A stretch of 64,000 nt of DNA from Corynebacterium silvaticum. GTDB lineage: Bacteria > Actinomycetota > Actinomycetes > Mycobacteriales > Mycobacteriaceae. Both the position numbers and the translations under genes were made by a program. The notes under the pieces are model-generated. The model had not been told where the DNA came from and searched no databases. It saw only the letters and a list, made by a program, of their open reading frames with translations. Location: NCBI RefSeq assembly GCF_004382825.2, contig NZ_SDQO02000002.1, positions 620,001-684,000 on the forward strand. The letters run 5' to 3'. The first letter of the stretch is position 1, and every line of letters begins with the position of its first letter. This document shows, piece after piece, positions 1-8,775 of this stretch.

Positions 1-1200
1 GTGGGACGCGATCCTCGTGTGTCTGGCGAGATGCTGGCGGCAGCGTTGTCCGCCGGGATGGCGAGCCGGGGAGTGGACGTGTTGAGGGTAGGTGTCTTGC
101 CGACCCCAGCAGTTGCGTACCTGACAGATTTTTATGGTGCAGACATGGGCGTTGTCATCTCTGCCAGCCATAATCCTATGCCGGATAACGGCATAAAATT
201 CTTTTCCAAAGGCGGACATAAGCTTCCGGATTCGGTGGAAGACGAGATCGAGACGGTTATGGGGACCATCTCAGATGGTGGCCCCACCGGGCATGGCATC
301 GGTCGCGTTATAGAAGAAGCCGTGGATGCGCAGGAAAGCTACCTGAAACATCTGAAAGGGGCGATCCCGCAATCTCTTGAGGGCATCACAGTAGTAGTGG
401 ACTGCGCCAATGGTGCAGCAAGCGAGGTAGCACCGCTGGCTTACTCCGCAGCGGGTGCCAAGGTCATTGCTATCCACAACCATCCCAATGCCTATAACAT
501 CAACGATAACTGCGGTTCTACCCACATAGATCAGGTCATCGCAGCAGTGCGGGAGCGTGGCGCGGATCTGGGGCTTGCTCACGACGGCGACGCTGACCGG
601 TGCCTGGCCGTTGATGCAGAGGGCAATGTTGTGGATGGCGATCAGATTATGGCGATTCTCGCGCTTGCGATGAAAGAGAATGGTGAGCTGCGTAAATCCA
701 CGCTCGTGGCTACCGTGATGAGCAACCTTGGGCTGCGCCTGGCGATGAAAGAAGCCGGCATCACCCTCATGACTACGCAAGTTGGCGACCGCTATGTCCT
801 TGAAGAGCTCAATGCTGGCGGCTATAGCCTGGGCGGCGAACAATCAGGCCATATCGTGTTGCCAGATCATGGCACGACTGGCGATGGCACGCTGACCGGG
901 TTGGCGCTCATGGCTCGTATGGCTGAGACCGGCCTATCTCTGAAAGTGCTTGCCGAGGCAATGGCAGTTTTGCCACAGGTACTCATTAACGTGCCGGTTT
1001 CTGACAAAGCCATAATCAGTGAACATCCAGAAGTGGCGGCGGCACTAGAGCGTGCTACCGACGAACTCGGGGAGACCGGGCGCGTATTGTTGCGCCCCTC
1101 AGGCACGGAAGAGCTTTTCCGCGTCATGGTGGAAGCTGCTGAGGAAGAGACGGCGCGTCGAATAGCTGGTGAATTAGCGGCATTGGTGTCAAAAATTTAA
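1..1200 (+). CDS. glmM: Phosphoglucosamine mutase, 5'-truncated by window edge
   Basis: Converts glucosamine-6-phosphate to glucosamine-1-phosphate in the cytoplasm, on the route to UDP-GlcNAc and peptidoglycan. The visible 399 residues start inside domain 1 at the V-GRDPRVSG segment, so the first codon (GTG) is probably an internal valine; roughly 45-50 N-terminal residues lie outside the window. The phosphoserine loop ISASHNP is at residues 53-59, the Mg-binding DGDADR loop follows near residue 194, the sugar-binding GGEQSGH motif is near 278, and the C-terminal phosphate-binding [15 protein letters not shown] is intact. Stop is TAA. It is followed by three small genes of unknown function on the same strand, and alr lies 3 kb further on, as in related corynebacteria. 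Identity is secure; only the true start is missing. Confidence 0.97.
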   Translation: MGRDPRVSGEMLAAALSAGMASRGVDVLRVGVLPTPAVAYLTDFYGADMGVVISASHNPMPDNGIKFFSKGGHKLPDSVEDEIETVMGTISDGGPTGHGIGRVIEEAVDAQESYLKHLKGAIPQSLEGITVVVDCANGAASEVAPLAYSAAGAKVIAIHNHPNAYNINDNCGSTHIDQVIAAVRERGADLGLAHDGDADRCLAVDAEGNVVDGDQIMAILALAMKENGELRKSTLVATVMSNLGLRLAMKEAGITLMTTQVGDRYVLEELNAGGYSLGGEQSGHIVLPDHGTTGDGTLTGLALMARMAETGLSLKVLAEAMAVLPQVLINVPVSDKAIISEHPEVAAALERATDELGETGRVLLRPSGTEELFRVMVEAAEEETARRIAGELAALVSKI

Positions 1201-1271
1201 TAGTTGGAACCGCAGACCCCCTTTCATAGGTCTAAGCCTTATAAGCACGATGACGTTTGGAGGGGGATTTT

Positions 1272-1574
1272 GTGTTTGATGTGTTCATTGAGCCGACTAT
1301 CGCAGTGGGGATCATTAAAAAGTTTATTAGGGAACTTGATCACCAAGAGCATAAGCATGGAAAGCCTCCAGAGCTTGAGCCAGAGGCGCTAGGAAAGGCC
1401 TTTGCACACCACGGAGAAAAGATTTCTGAGGCGTTGCGGCTGAATCTCCATCGCGGTAACGGAATGCGGCTGCAGCGGCTTCATGCGGGAGCCGCTAAAG
1501 CGCTGTCTGATATGCAGAAGCTTATCGACGCCGACCTCACACATTCTGCAAGCCTCAAGTCCAGCGGGGCATAG
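1272..1574 (+). CDS. Small helical protein of unknown function, first gene of a three-gene cluster
   Basis: I do not recognise this family. The GTG at 1272 is preferred because a strong GGAGGGGGA ribosome site (1259-1267) precedes it at normal spacing; a TTG at 1257 in the same frame lies too close to that site. The roughly 100-residue product is charged and mostly helical, with no signal peptide or membrane segment. The second half (AFAHHGEKISEALRLN and later AAKALSDMQKLIDAD) looks like a pair of long helices, loosely resembling small secreted helical-hairpin proteins, but no WxG motif is visible. It carries an exact copy of the dispersed 13-mer GCTTATCGACGCC at 1520-1532. It sits between glmM and the frameshifted gene at 1609, so it is probably co-transcribed with them. 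The function is unknown. Confidence 0.6.
   Translation: MFDVFIEPTIAVGIIKKFIRELDHQEHKHGKPPELEPEALGKAFAHHGEKISEALRLNLHRGNGMRLQRLHAGAAKALSDMQKLIDADLTHSASLKSSGA
1520..1532 (+). repeat. Dispersed 13-mer R2 (GCTTATCGACGCC), exact copy inside a gene
   Basis: Exact match to the second dispersed motif of this window, inside the small helical-protein gene. Confidence 0.7.
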
Positions 1575-1608
1575 CAATGGGATTCTTGCGCATATTAGGG
1601 GAGGGCTG

Positions 1609-2770
1609 ATGGCTAAACCCGATCTTAGGCAGTATGAACGAGCAATTAACCTGCTGCGAATGGTTTCAGAGGGAACCTATTCTGGGCCAGCGTTGAGCAG
1701 CTCAGAGATGGAAAAAGCGGCGTCGAGCACAGAGGGGCTTAACACTAAGGTCCTGCGCGAAGCAGCCGCTGAGTCCGTGGGGAAAACTAACTTTTCTGCC
1801 AAGAATAAATTATGGTCTGTGCTGTTCAATGTGGTGAAGCAATGTGCTATGACACTCATCGCTAGCGGGATTATGGATCTTGCCTCAACGTGGCTGGGAG
1901 GGCTGAGCGGGGCTAAGAATCTCGCAAAGGAGGCTCACCACGCTGGGGACGCTATCGACGACGTCGACGCGCATGCGAATAAGACCATAGCTAGCTACCG
2001 TGTTGTCCTAGTTGACCGTGGCCATCGAAAAGCTGGCTGGGCAGATAGCCGCAATAGACAAAAAGGAAGACCCACACGGTTTTCTTTACTGCGTTCAAGC
2101 CGGAGCCGACTGCATAGACTCCGCCGCCAAGGTGATAGCCATAACTTGCAAAGACCGGGACAAAGCTATCGAGTCGTGCTACTCGCGGCTGGGGGCGTCG
2201 TTAAGCAAAGAATACGGAAGGCAAGACACTCGGGAGGTTGCCGGTGCAGCTAGAGGGCAGGCTATAACGGTGATAGCGCAGGCGGAGTGCATCCTGGCGG
2301 GAACCGCGGGGGCTACAGGTACTACATCGGCTGCGGAAGAATGCCCACGGGAGCCAACGGCGCCACAGTCTTTTGTGCAACAGAAAAACGTGGAACAGGC
2401 GTTGGACGTAGCGGCACCAGCACCGCATCCTGATCGTGGGGAAAATCATGAGGGGATGTGTGGCGTTTTAGGGGCACTTGGGGTGGGCGTTGCGCTTATA
2501 GGACTGAGCTTGCTGGTTGAGGCGGCCTGCGGGTGGCTGGACAGCATTCCTTGTGAAGCGGGTGAAAAGGCGGTTCCAGTGAGAACCGAAGAGCCGGTAC
2601 CAGAACCTGCGCCACGACCGCAGGTGGAAGAGCCGAAAGTATCGAAGGTGCCTCCGCCTGTTGCGGAAGAACCGAGGGGCGTGGATAAGCAGAAATTTAT
2701 AGCCAAGCAACAAGAATGTGTGACGCAGGGGAATAAGGGAGTCGGGATTAAGAAAGCCGGGGCATGGTGA
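1609..2770 (+). pseudogene. Membrane-anchored hypothetical protein, split by a frameshift near 1990-2012
   Basis: From ATG 1609, preceded by AGGGGAGGG, one frame encodes a plausible helical protein up to about SYRVVLVD (near 2015). It then becomes Arg-rich, which looks like off-frame translation, until a stop at 2253. The next frame opens right after a TAG at 2009-2011 with TVAIEKLAGQIAAIDKK and continues to the stop at 2768-2770. That second part has a cysteine-rich domain, a membrane helix at about 2460-2530 (CGVLGALGVGVALIGLSLL) and a Pro/Glu/Lys-rich tail. The simplest reading is one gene of about 385 residues broken by a one-base indel. Two overlapping genes are a less likely alternative. 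The tail overlaps the next gene by ATGGTGA. The family is not recognised. Confidence 0.6.
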
Positions 2771-3069
2771 ACGCTGAAGAGGAATTTCAACGACGCGTTG
2801 AGAATGCGGAAAGGCAGCGACAGGTTACTGTCAATAATTATGCGGAGTTTGCCAAGGAATTTCGCGCAACCGTGGCAAAACGAATGGAAGAATTTGAACG
2901 CGAATTGAAGAAGTCGCAGGAGGTTGCGGAGAAAGTCAGACAGCGTGGGGAGACCCGTGCGGCGGAAAAATTCCGGAGTGATCGGATGGATACCGTGAGT
3001 TCACCACGGGATCAGGTTCCTCGCCGAGGAAGGCGTGGTCGCGTGAAAAGCGTACTGTGCAGAATATGA
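2764..3069 (+). CDS. Small coiled-coil hypothetical protein
   Basis: The 101-residue product starts at an ATG overlapping the upstream stop (ATGGTGA), which suggests translational coupling. Residues 3-65 are a highly charged, heptad-like helix rich in Glu, Arg and Lys (EEEFQRRVENAERQR, later EEFERELKKSQEVAEKV), very probably a coiled coil. The last 30 residues are basic and low in complexity and may be poorly conserved. There is no signal peptide or membrane segment. With the two upstream genes it forms a co-directional cluster ending at the hairpin terminator at 3071. The role is unknown. The upstream partner has a membrane helix, so a membrane-associated complex is possible, but this is inference. 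Confidence 0.55.
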   Translation: MVNAEEEFQRRVENAERQRQVTVNNYAEFAKEFRATVAKRMEEFERELKKSQEVAEKVRQRGETRAAEKFRSDRMDTVSSPRDQVPRRGRRGRVKSVLCRI

Positions 3070-3070
3070 A

Positions 3071-3098
3071 AAGAAGCCTCTTAGATGAGAGGCTTCTT
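3071..3098. terminator. Rho-independent type hairpin
   Basis: Arms AAGAAGCCTCT (3071-3081) and AGAGGCTTCTT (3088-3098) pair perfectly around a 6-nt loop. It lies between convergent genes (cluster ending 3069, hydrolase ending 3118) and can serve both. Confidence 0.85.
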
Positions 3099-3117
3099 GC
3101 ATGTACAGAGTGTGGCT

Positions 3118-3969
3118 TTAGATTGTTTCTGGATCGGCGGAGATAAGAGTACGCTTTTCTAGTGCGTCACCCCAATAAGACGTGATCTTCTTGGATTCTG
3201 CCTCAGGTTGGGAGAACGCCGAGTACTTGTTCTCATGCGTAAGGCGGTGGAGCAAGAAGCCGGTGACAAGACCACGGATTTTTTCACGTGAGGCGGCCTT
3301 AGAGCGACCCTGGCCGGTGACGAGTTTAAACAGGGTGTCTTCAGTGATCGTGTTATGAGAGGCCCCGTCGATTTCGCGATAAGCGACGTCTCCCTTCCAC
3401 TGCGCCGCGAGTTTAGCCGCGTTGCCGTAATCGAAGAGCGCGTTGTCTTCAGTCCCCACGATCAGACCGGGTGCCTCGACACCACGAGCCGCCACCTCAG
3501 CAGAGGGGGTGGTTTGTGAGGGGTACAGGGCTGCCACTGCAGCCAGCTGTGGTCGGTTGGCTGCCGCCAAAACAGCCGCACCTGCTCCCATTCCATGGCC
3601 GACAAATCCGAGGCGGCCAGGAGCTACCGTGATGTTGCCGCTCCCGAGTTTCACCCCGGTGAGGATCTGCAAGCTTGTTTCTATATCCGCAGCAAAACCA
3701 CGGTGGTTTGGTGAGAAACCCTTTTCCGTGTTCGGTGCTGCTACGACAAAACCCCAGCTGGCAAGATGCCTCAGCGTTGCGTGGTAAACGGGTATATCCT
3801 TCAACCAATCGTGGGCAAACACAACGGCGGGAAGTCCGTTGCCCTCAGCCGGAGTGTAGATTTTCCCCGGTAAACCTGCGTAATCGAGGTCGCCAACGAG
3901 AACGCGATGCCGGCCGCGCTTGGATAGGGTTGCTAGATGTTTTGAGAATTTATCAGCCACATTGTCCAA
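3118..3969 (-). CDS. Alpha/beta-hydrolase-fold protein with the nucleophile serine replaced by glycine
   Basis: The 283-residue protein resembles the dienelactone hydrolase/chlorophyllase/PET-hydrolase branch of the alpha/beta hydrolases. It has PAVVFAHDW (oxyanion-hole strand, residues 47-55), the nucleophile elbow GHGMG at 124-128, an acid in GTEDN (D175) and a histidine in GASHN (H205). Family enzymes have GHSMG at the elbow; here codon 126 (3592-3594) reads Gly, so the catalytic Ser is absent while Asp and His remain. There is no signal peptide, so it is likely cytoplasmic. The TTG start at 3967-3969 is uncertain; a GTG three codons later is equally possible. It is divergent from alr with about 145 bp between them. 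It may be a non-catalytic or altered-mechanism homologue. Confidence 0.8.
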   Translation of the reverse strand: MDNVADKFSKHLATLSKRGRHRVLVGDLDYAGLPGKIYTPAEGNGLPAVVFAHDWLKDIPVYHATLRHLASWGFVVAAPNTEKGFSPNHRGFAADIETSLQILTGVKLGSGNITVAPGRLGFVGHGMGAGAAVLAAANRPQLAAVAALYPSQTTPSAEVAARGVEAPGLIVGTEDNALFDYGNAAKLAAQWKGDVAYREIDGASHNTITEDTLFKLVTGQGRSKAASREKIRGLVTGFLLHRLTHENKYSAFSQPEAESKKITSYWGDALEKRTLISADPETI

Positions 3970-4114
3970 GGATAGTGGAAATTAGTACGTGTTATGGGTG
4001 AGAAGAGTCGCCAGTAGATTGCGATGAGGCATTTTGGGGGAGCTTGCTGAGAAAATCCCTGAAAAGTAGTGGTCGTTATTCGTGGGGAAAATAACAGTGG
4101 CACAATGATTCACC

Positions 4115-5227
4115 ATGAACTTGCTCGAGGCCCGTATCGATTTGGATGCCATCGCACACAACACGCGTCTGATTAAAGACAAAGCTGCGGCACAAGGTGC
4201 GCAGTTGATGTGCGTGGTCAAAGCCGATGGGTATAACCATGGCGCGGTGGAAGTAGCCACTGTTATGGAAGACAATGGTGCGGATCAGTTTGGCGTAGCG
4301 ACCATCAGGGAGGCCCTTGCTCTAAGGGAAGGTGGGATAGAATCGTCGATTCTTTCCTGGATTTGGTCGCCGGAGCAAGACCTCGGGGCGGCGATTGATG
4401 CAAGAATCGATCTGGCTGCCATCTCGCTTGCGCATGTTAAGGCCTTGGTGCGGGCGTCGGAAAGCTATGGCGAGAAGCCGGTGCGTGTGACCGTGAAAGT
4501 AGATACCGGGCTGCACCGCTCTGGCGTGGATAAGCAGGACTGGGAAGAAGCCTTCTGCGCCCTGCGGGATGCGGAGAACATTCAGGTCACGGGGGTGTTC
4601 AGCCATTTTTCCAGCGCGGATGAGTCGGATTCCCCTGAGACGGAACAACAAGTGGCGGCTTTTCTTGCGGCGATTGAGCTTGGGCGTTCGCTAGGGTTGG
4701 AGCTGCCCGTCAATCACATTGCTAATTCGCCGGCGACGCTGAACCGGCCAGACTTGTATTTTGATATGGTTCGTCCCGGTCTGGCTCTTTACGGACACGA
4801 GCCGATTCCGGGGGAAGCTCATGGTTTACGTGAGGCAATGTCCTGGGTTGGACGGGTCACGGTGGTAAAGCCAATCGCCGAGGGGGAGGGGACAAGCTAT
4901 AATCTCACGTGGCGTGCGGAACACAGCGGGTATCTCTGCGTTGTGCCGGTGGGTTACGCCGATGGTTTGCCGCGCTCGGCGCAGGGCCACTTGGAGGTCA
5001 CGATTGGTGGTCGACGGTATCCGCAAGTGGGCCGCGTGTGTATGGATCAGATTGTGGTGAGTCTGGGAGAAAATCCCCACGGTGTGGCCCAGGGAGATGA
5101 GGCAGTGATCCTCGGGCCCACGGGGATGACGGCAACGGAGCTTGCCACGGCGATGGGGACAATTAACTATGAACTGGTTTGTCGTCCTTGCGGTCGTACC
5201 GTGCGAGTGTTTGAGCACAGGGACTGA
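4115..5227 (+). CDS. alr: Alanine racemase
   Basis: This PLP enzyme interconverts L- and D-alanine for peptidoglycan synthesis. The 370-residue length is normal. The PLP lysine is K36 in VVKADGYNHG, the substrate-loop segments HRSGV and HFSSADESD are present, and the catalytic tyrosine lies in GYADGLPR near residue 280. The C-terminal beta domain has GRVCMDQ. Residues 75-82 (GIESSILS) are encoded by an exact copy of the dispersed palindrome R1 at 4340-4352. Family members typically read G-I-x-A-P-V-L-A-W here, so the motif replaces conserved-length sequence instead of adding length. tsaE follows 160 bp downstream, the usual order in this order of bacteria. Confidence 0.97.
   Translation: MNLLEARIDLDAIAHNTRLIKDKAAAQGAQLMCVVKADGYNHGAVEVATVMEDNGADQFGVATIREALALREGGIESSILSWIWSPEQDLGAAIDARIDLAAISLAHVKALVRASESYGEKPVRVTVKVDTGLHRSGVDKQDWEEAFCALRDAENIQVTGVFSHFSSADESDSPETEQQVAAFLAAIELGRSLGLELPVNHIANSPATLNRPDLYFDMVRPGLALYGHEPIPGEAHGLREAMSWVGRVTVVKPIAEGEGTSYNLTWRAEHSGYLCVVPVGYADGLPRSAQGHLEVTIGGRRYPQVGRVCMDQIVVSLGENPHGVAQGDEAVILGPTGMTATELATAMGTINYELVCRPCGRTVRVFEHRD
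4340..4352 (+). repeat. Dispersed palindrome R1 (GAATCGTCGATTC), exact, inside alr
   Basis: Exact 13-bp core inside alr, followed by TTTCC; it encodes the ESSILS segment. Confidence 0.9.
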
Positions 5228-5389
5228 CCCAGCGACTAGTGCGGTGATGAACGCGGCGGAAACGGTGCAATAAAATTGTGATGATAGTGCTGCGGAATCC
5301 CCCAAAAACCACCCTAAAACTGGGATTGTGAGCAATATAGGATGAAAAACACGTCGGTTTTCCTAGTTGTCAGAGGAGACACACTAAGT

Positions 5390-5884
5390 ATGAGAGATTC
5401 CTTCCCCTCCAGCGGCGAGCGTCGCCTTGAACTGCCTGCCGACACTCAGGCCTTAGCGGAGCAACTGGGCGCCGCTCTGGAAGCCGGAGATGTGCTTATC
5501 CTGGACGGCCCTCTTGGCGCCGGCAAGACCACCTTCACCCAAGGTCTAGCCAAAGGATTGCAGGTCAAGGGGCGTATTACCTCGCCTACTTTTGTTATCG
5601 CGCGCGAACATAAGTCGCTTGTGGGAGGCCCCGCGCTCATTCACGTTGATGCGTACAGGCTTATCGACGAAACCGCCGGGGCGCCCGACCCCATCGGCGC
5701 ATTGGACTCGCTGGATTTAGAAACAGAACTCGAAGACGCAGTGGTGGTCGCAGAGTGGGGCGGCGAGCTTGTGGAACAGATTTCTGATTCCTACCTGCGG
5801 ATATCCATCGACCGCACCACCGCGCATCGGGAAAATACTAAGTCGGAGGCTCGTATCATCCGATGGGAAAAAGTGGTTTCCTAA
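5390..5884 (+). CDS. tsaE: tRNA t6A biosynthesis ATPase TsaE
   Basis: TsaE is the small P-loop ATPase that resets the TsaB-TsaD complex during formation of N6-threonylcarbamoyladenosine at A37 of ANN-decoding tRNAs. ATG 5390 is chosen because CAGAGGAGA lies 11-19 nt upstream; an upstream ATG at 5342 in the same frame lacks a good site. The product is 164 residues, the usual length. Walker A is GPLGAGKT at residues 40-47, the switch region is SPTFVI (about 66-71), and HVDAYRL follows. VVVAEWG is the Walker B-like strand. Downstream there is a 540-bp gene-free region before the exporter gene; tsaB and tsaD lie 3-5 kb downstream. Confidence 0.96.
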   Translation: MRDSFPSSGERRLELPADTQALAEQLGAALEAGDVLILDGPLGAGKTTFTQGLAKGLQVKGRITSPTFVIAREHKSLVGGPALIHVDAYRLIDETAGAPDPIGALDSLDLETELEDAVVVAEWGGELVEQISDSYLRISIDRTTAHRENTKSEARIIRWEKVVS

Positions 5885-6424
5885 TCGACTCAGCCGTTGT
5901 CTAATCTGTGTATCGCAAGCTCAGTGTGGGTATTTCTTTAGGTACGCGGATTTTTCTGGATTCTTAGTGCCGGCGCAGCGGGAGGACCTGACCGGTTGCC
6001 ATAGCTATGGCAAGGCCGAGGCGACTGGCCGCAGCTGACAAGTAGTGTGACGGAATTGTGTTTTTAGATAACCCATATAAGAATGTTGTCTGTTCACGAG
6101 CAGAAACCATGCACATGGAAAGGATCCGAGGCCTGGCAAGGCATGACGGATCCGCGTGAATCCCCGCGCACAAGAACACTGACGTTGCAGGTCAACCCTC
6201 TTATGGTTGACCTTTAGGTAACCGCCCTCGCTTTGAGCGACCCCTTGAATTTTTGGCTTCCCCACGATCCCTTAAATTCTTGTGCTGCCTGAAAACTATG
6301 TCAGTTGTTGTGCGCGCTGGGGATGAACGCCCGTGGGGAAGTGGTGGGCGTCGTTACGCGTCGACCGCATCCGGCTTCTGCCTGAACACGTCCTTGTACT
6401 TTCAGATTGGAGTCTCGAAGCGCC
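5885..6424 (+). other. 540-bp gene-free region with inverted repeats; possible structured RNA or long leader
   Basis: No convincing reading frame is present. Three inverted repeats are visible. TTGCCATAGCTATGGCAA at 5996-6013 is an 18-bp perfect palindrome. GGATCCG...CGGATCC near 6121-6153 encloses a smaller GCCT/AGGC hairpin. AGGTCAACC/GGTTGACCT pairs at 6189-6213 around a 7-nt loop. C-rich single-stranded stretches (CGACCCC, TTCCCC, ATCCC) follow at 6238-6274. I could not match it to a riboswitch class, RNase P RNA, SRP RNA or tmRNA from memory. It could be an independent small RNA or the 5' leader of the exporter gene. Confidence 0.4.
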
Positions 6425-8032
6425 GTGCTCGATTATCTTGCGACGCAACCCCTTATCACTCTGGTCCTCATCCTCGCGTTGGGACTAGCTCTGGGGAAGA
6501 TCCGCCTATTCGGCATTTCTCTCGGCGCTGCGGCCGTTCTCTTCGTCGCACTCGCCCTTTCTACTATTCATCCAGCTTTGCAGCTGCCTCCGCTGATTTT
6601 TCAGCTGGGGCTTGCGATGTTCGTGTATGCCATCGGCTTGAACGCCGGTGCTGCTTTCTTTGCTGAGTTCCGACACCGCGGCTGGAAACTCACGCTGTAC
6701 GTGATCGGTCTTTTGATGGTGCTGATGGGCATCTCTTACGCGCTTATCACCTCATTCGATCTTGGCTCGCGCGCCGCGGGCGCAGGTATGTTCGCGGGAG
6801 CTATTTCTTCTACTCCCGGCATGGCCGCAATGATGGCGATTCTGGAAGGAATCGACGATTCTCTCGTAGCAGAACCCGTGGTGGGGTATTCGTTGGCCTA
6901 TCCCGGTGCCGTCATTGGGTCCATCTTGGTCGCTGCGATTGGAGCGCGTGCGTTGAAAGTTAACCACGCTAAGGACGCGGAAGAAGAGGGCCTGGTGATG
7001 GATCCTCTGGAGTGGACTGGCGTGCGCATCGGCCCGAGGATCACGGGAACTATTGCCCAGCTTCCGTCGATAGCTGGTGAAGAGATCATCGCTACCCGTG
7101 TGGTGCATTCCGATAGCTTCCACTCGCTTGCTGCCCCCAGCGACCGACTTTTTGAAGGCATGGTGCTGGTGATTAACGGCACGACTGAGGCATTAGAGCG
7201 GGCGATCGCCAAGCTTGGCGCGCCTGTGGACCTAAAAATTGAAGACACCGACCTTGAGTATCTGCGAGTGACGGTTTCTAGCAAGCACGTCGTGGGGCGG
7301 AAAATCTCTGAGCTAGATACTGTGCGCTCTGGGTTTATCATCGCTAGGTTGCGTCGCGGCGACGCTGAAGTTGTTCCTGAAGCCGACGATGTTTTGCACT
7401 ATTCCGATCGCGTACGCGTGATTGCGCCGAAGAATCGGATGAACGAGGTGCGTCGTTTCCTCGGCGATTCGGAGCGACAGCTTGCCGACGTCGACCTGCT
7501 TCCCTTCGCCATCGGCTTGTCTTTGGGCCTGCTCGTCGGTGCTATTCCGATTCCGCTGCCCTGCGGGAACACCTTGTCCTTGGGATTCGGCGGCGGGTCG
7601 ATCGTAGTCGGTTTGATTCTGGGGGCTGTGCACCGCACGGGCCCGATTCATTGGCCGCTGCCGTATCACGCGAACCATACAATCAGTGCTTTTGGTTTGT
7701 CGATTTTCCTCGCTGGCGTGGGAACGTCGGCAGGCGTTGGCTTCAGCCATGCCCTGACGGACCCTTCTTCGCTGAAACTTATTGCGGCAGGTTTTGTGGT
7801 CACGTTGGCTTCTGCGCTGATTACTGCAGCAGTGTGCATGCCATTGCTCAAGCTGAAGTGGGATGAGGCCATGGGGGTGGCTGCTGGTGTAACCATAAAC
7901 CCGGCGATTATTTCTTATCTGAACGGGCAGACCGGCACTGAATTGGCCACGCGCGGCTATGCCACGGTGTACCCCACAGCCATGATCGGAAAGATTGTGG
8001 CTAGCCAGATGCTTTTGCTTCTGCTGCTCTAG
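6425..8032 (+). CDS. AspT/SucE-type membrane exporter with TrkA-C domains
   Basis: This 535-residue membrane protein has the AspT-family layout. An N-terminal block of about five helices (from LITLVLILALGLALG) is followed by a soluble middle region of about 190 residues with two TrkA-C (RCK_C)-like repeats, and then a C-terminal membrane block with GGGSIVVGLILG and FLAGVGTSAG. AspT exchanges aspartate for alanine and the C. glutamicum homologue SucE exports succinate; a dicarboxylate substrate here is inference. GTG 6425 is preferred over TTG 6407 because the protein then begins as family members do. GGAG at 6408 is 14 nt upstream, which is long. An R1 palindrome at 6849-6861 encodes GIDDS in the first membrane block. 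A hairpin terminator follows. Confidence 0.88.
   Translation: MLDYLATQPLITLVLILALGLALGKIRLFGISLGAAAVLFVALALSTIHPALQLPPLIFQLGLAMFVYAIGLNAGAAFFAEFRHRGWKLTLYVIGLLMVLMGISYALITSFDLGSRAAGAGMFAGAISSTPGMAAMMAILEGIDDSLVAEPVVGYSLAYPGAVIGSILVAAIGARALKVNHAKDAEEEGLVMDPLEWTGVRIGPRITGTIAQLPSIAGEEIIATRVVHSDSFHSLAAPSDRLFEGMVLVINGTTEALERAIAKLGAPVDLKIEDTDLEYLRVTVSSKHVVGRKISELDTVRSGFIIARLRRGDAEVVPEADDVLHYSDRVRVIAPKNRMNEVRRFLGDSERQLADVDLLPFAIGLSLGLLVGAIPIPLPCGNTLSLGFGGGSIVVGLILGAVHRTGPIHWPLPYHANHTISAFGLSIFLAGVGTSAGVGFSHALTDPSSLKLIAAGFVVTLASALITAAVCMPLLKLKWDEAMGVAAGVTINPAIISYLNGQTGTELATRGYATVYPTAMIGKIVASQMLLLLLL
6849..6861 (+). repeat. Dispersed palindrome R1, exact, inside the exporter gene
   Basis: Core GAATCGACGATTC, with left arm GGAAG; it encodes EGIDDSL. 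Confidence 0.9.
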
Positions 8033-8038
8033 GTACAA

Positions 8039-8051
8039 GCTTATCGACGCC
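8039..8051 (+). repeat. Dispersed 13-mer R2, exact, just after a stop codon
   Basis: GCTTATCGACGCC begins 6 nt after the exporter stop and abuts the terminator hairpin. Confidence 0.75.
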
Positions 8052-8089
8052 ACCCCGCATCCGTGCACTAACGCAGAGGATACGGGGTG
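8051..8089 (+). terminator. Hairpin terminator after the exporter gene
   Basis: CACCCCGCATCC (8051-8062) pairs with GGATACGGGGTG (8078-8089) with one mismatch around a 15-nt loop. The downstream T-tract is weak. Confidence 0.6.
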
Positions 8090-8218
8090 CTGCGTACTCT
8101 TAGAGAAAACTCAGTCGGTGCAGCACTCTATGCTCTCGACGTAGTACGGTTTTAGCTCAAGAGGCTTCCATAACGGTTGACCCACCCCTATTGTGCAATC
8201 CAGGAGCATTACGAGCCC

Positions 8219-8695
8219 ATGAACAAACTTGCCCGTGGCCTACTTGCCGCTATTATTGTTGCCTTTCTCGTTGTTATCATCGCGATGATCGCCATGGCAC
8301 ATGGCCGGAGCGGGACCACCAACAAAGAAGGCGCTTTGGAAAGCACCCTCCGTAAAATTGGTAGTTCCGGCGTCCACGCCACTGCGCTATCGCTGAGCGA
8401 CCTCTATGGCCCGGAGTGGGTGGCCGGCGCAATGATCTGCCCCGGTGCTACTGAGCAGAGCATCGCCCAGAACTATGGCATCGATACCACTGACCTACAC
8501 CTCAACGGTGGCAAAGTCCCCGAGGACGTGAACTACCTCGTGATGGCGAGCGGCGATGGAGACATCCGCTTTGAACAGCTCAACCGTAACCAGGTTGATG
8601 TATGTTCCGTCGGCCCACAGGGTGGTTTTGAGACATCCTCCCTGATCCCATTTATCAAGCAAGACGGCGTGTGGAAGATCGGAACCAGCCACTAA
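8219..8695 (+). CDS. Membrane-anchored hypothetical protein
   Basis: The 158-residue product starts at ATG 8219 with CAGGAG 12 nt upstream; earlier in-frame starts lack a site. Residues 2-27 (KLARGLLAAIIVAFLVVIIAMIAMA) form one N-terminal membrane helix with a short cytoplasmic lead, so the remaining 130 residues are likely extracytoplasmic. Two cysteines (in MICPGA and DVCSVG) could form a disulfide. The C-terminus (IPFIKQDGVWKIGTSH) has the GxWKI ending often seen in NTF2-like or lipoprotein-like domains of actinobacteria, but I cannot name the family. It lies between the exporter and the large inverted repeat at tsaB. Confidence 0.75.
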   Translation: MNKLARGLLAAIIVAFLVVIIAMIAMAHGRSGTTNKEGALESTLRKIGSSGVHATALSLSDLYGPEWVAGAMICPGATEQSIAQNYGIDTTDLHLNGGKVPEDVNYLVMASGDGDIRFEQLNRNQVDVCSVGPQGGFETSSLIPFIKQDGVWKIGTSH

Positions 8696-8775
8696 AAATT
8701 CCTTCATCCGCCAGACCTAGCAGCTCAGGGTGGGCCTGATGTTCGGTTTATTCCGAGAAAGAATTGGGTCCTGAT

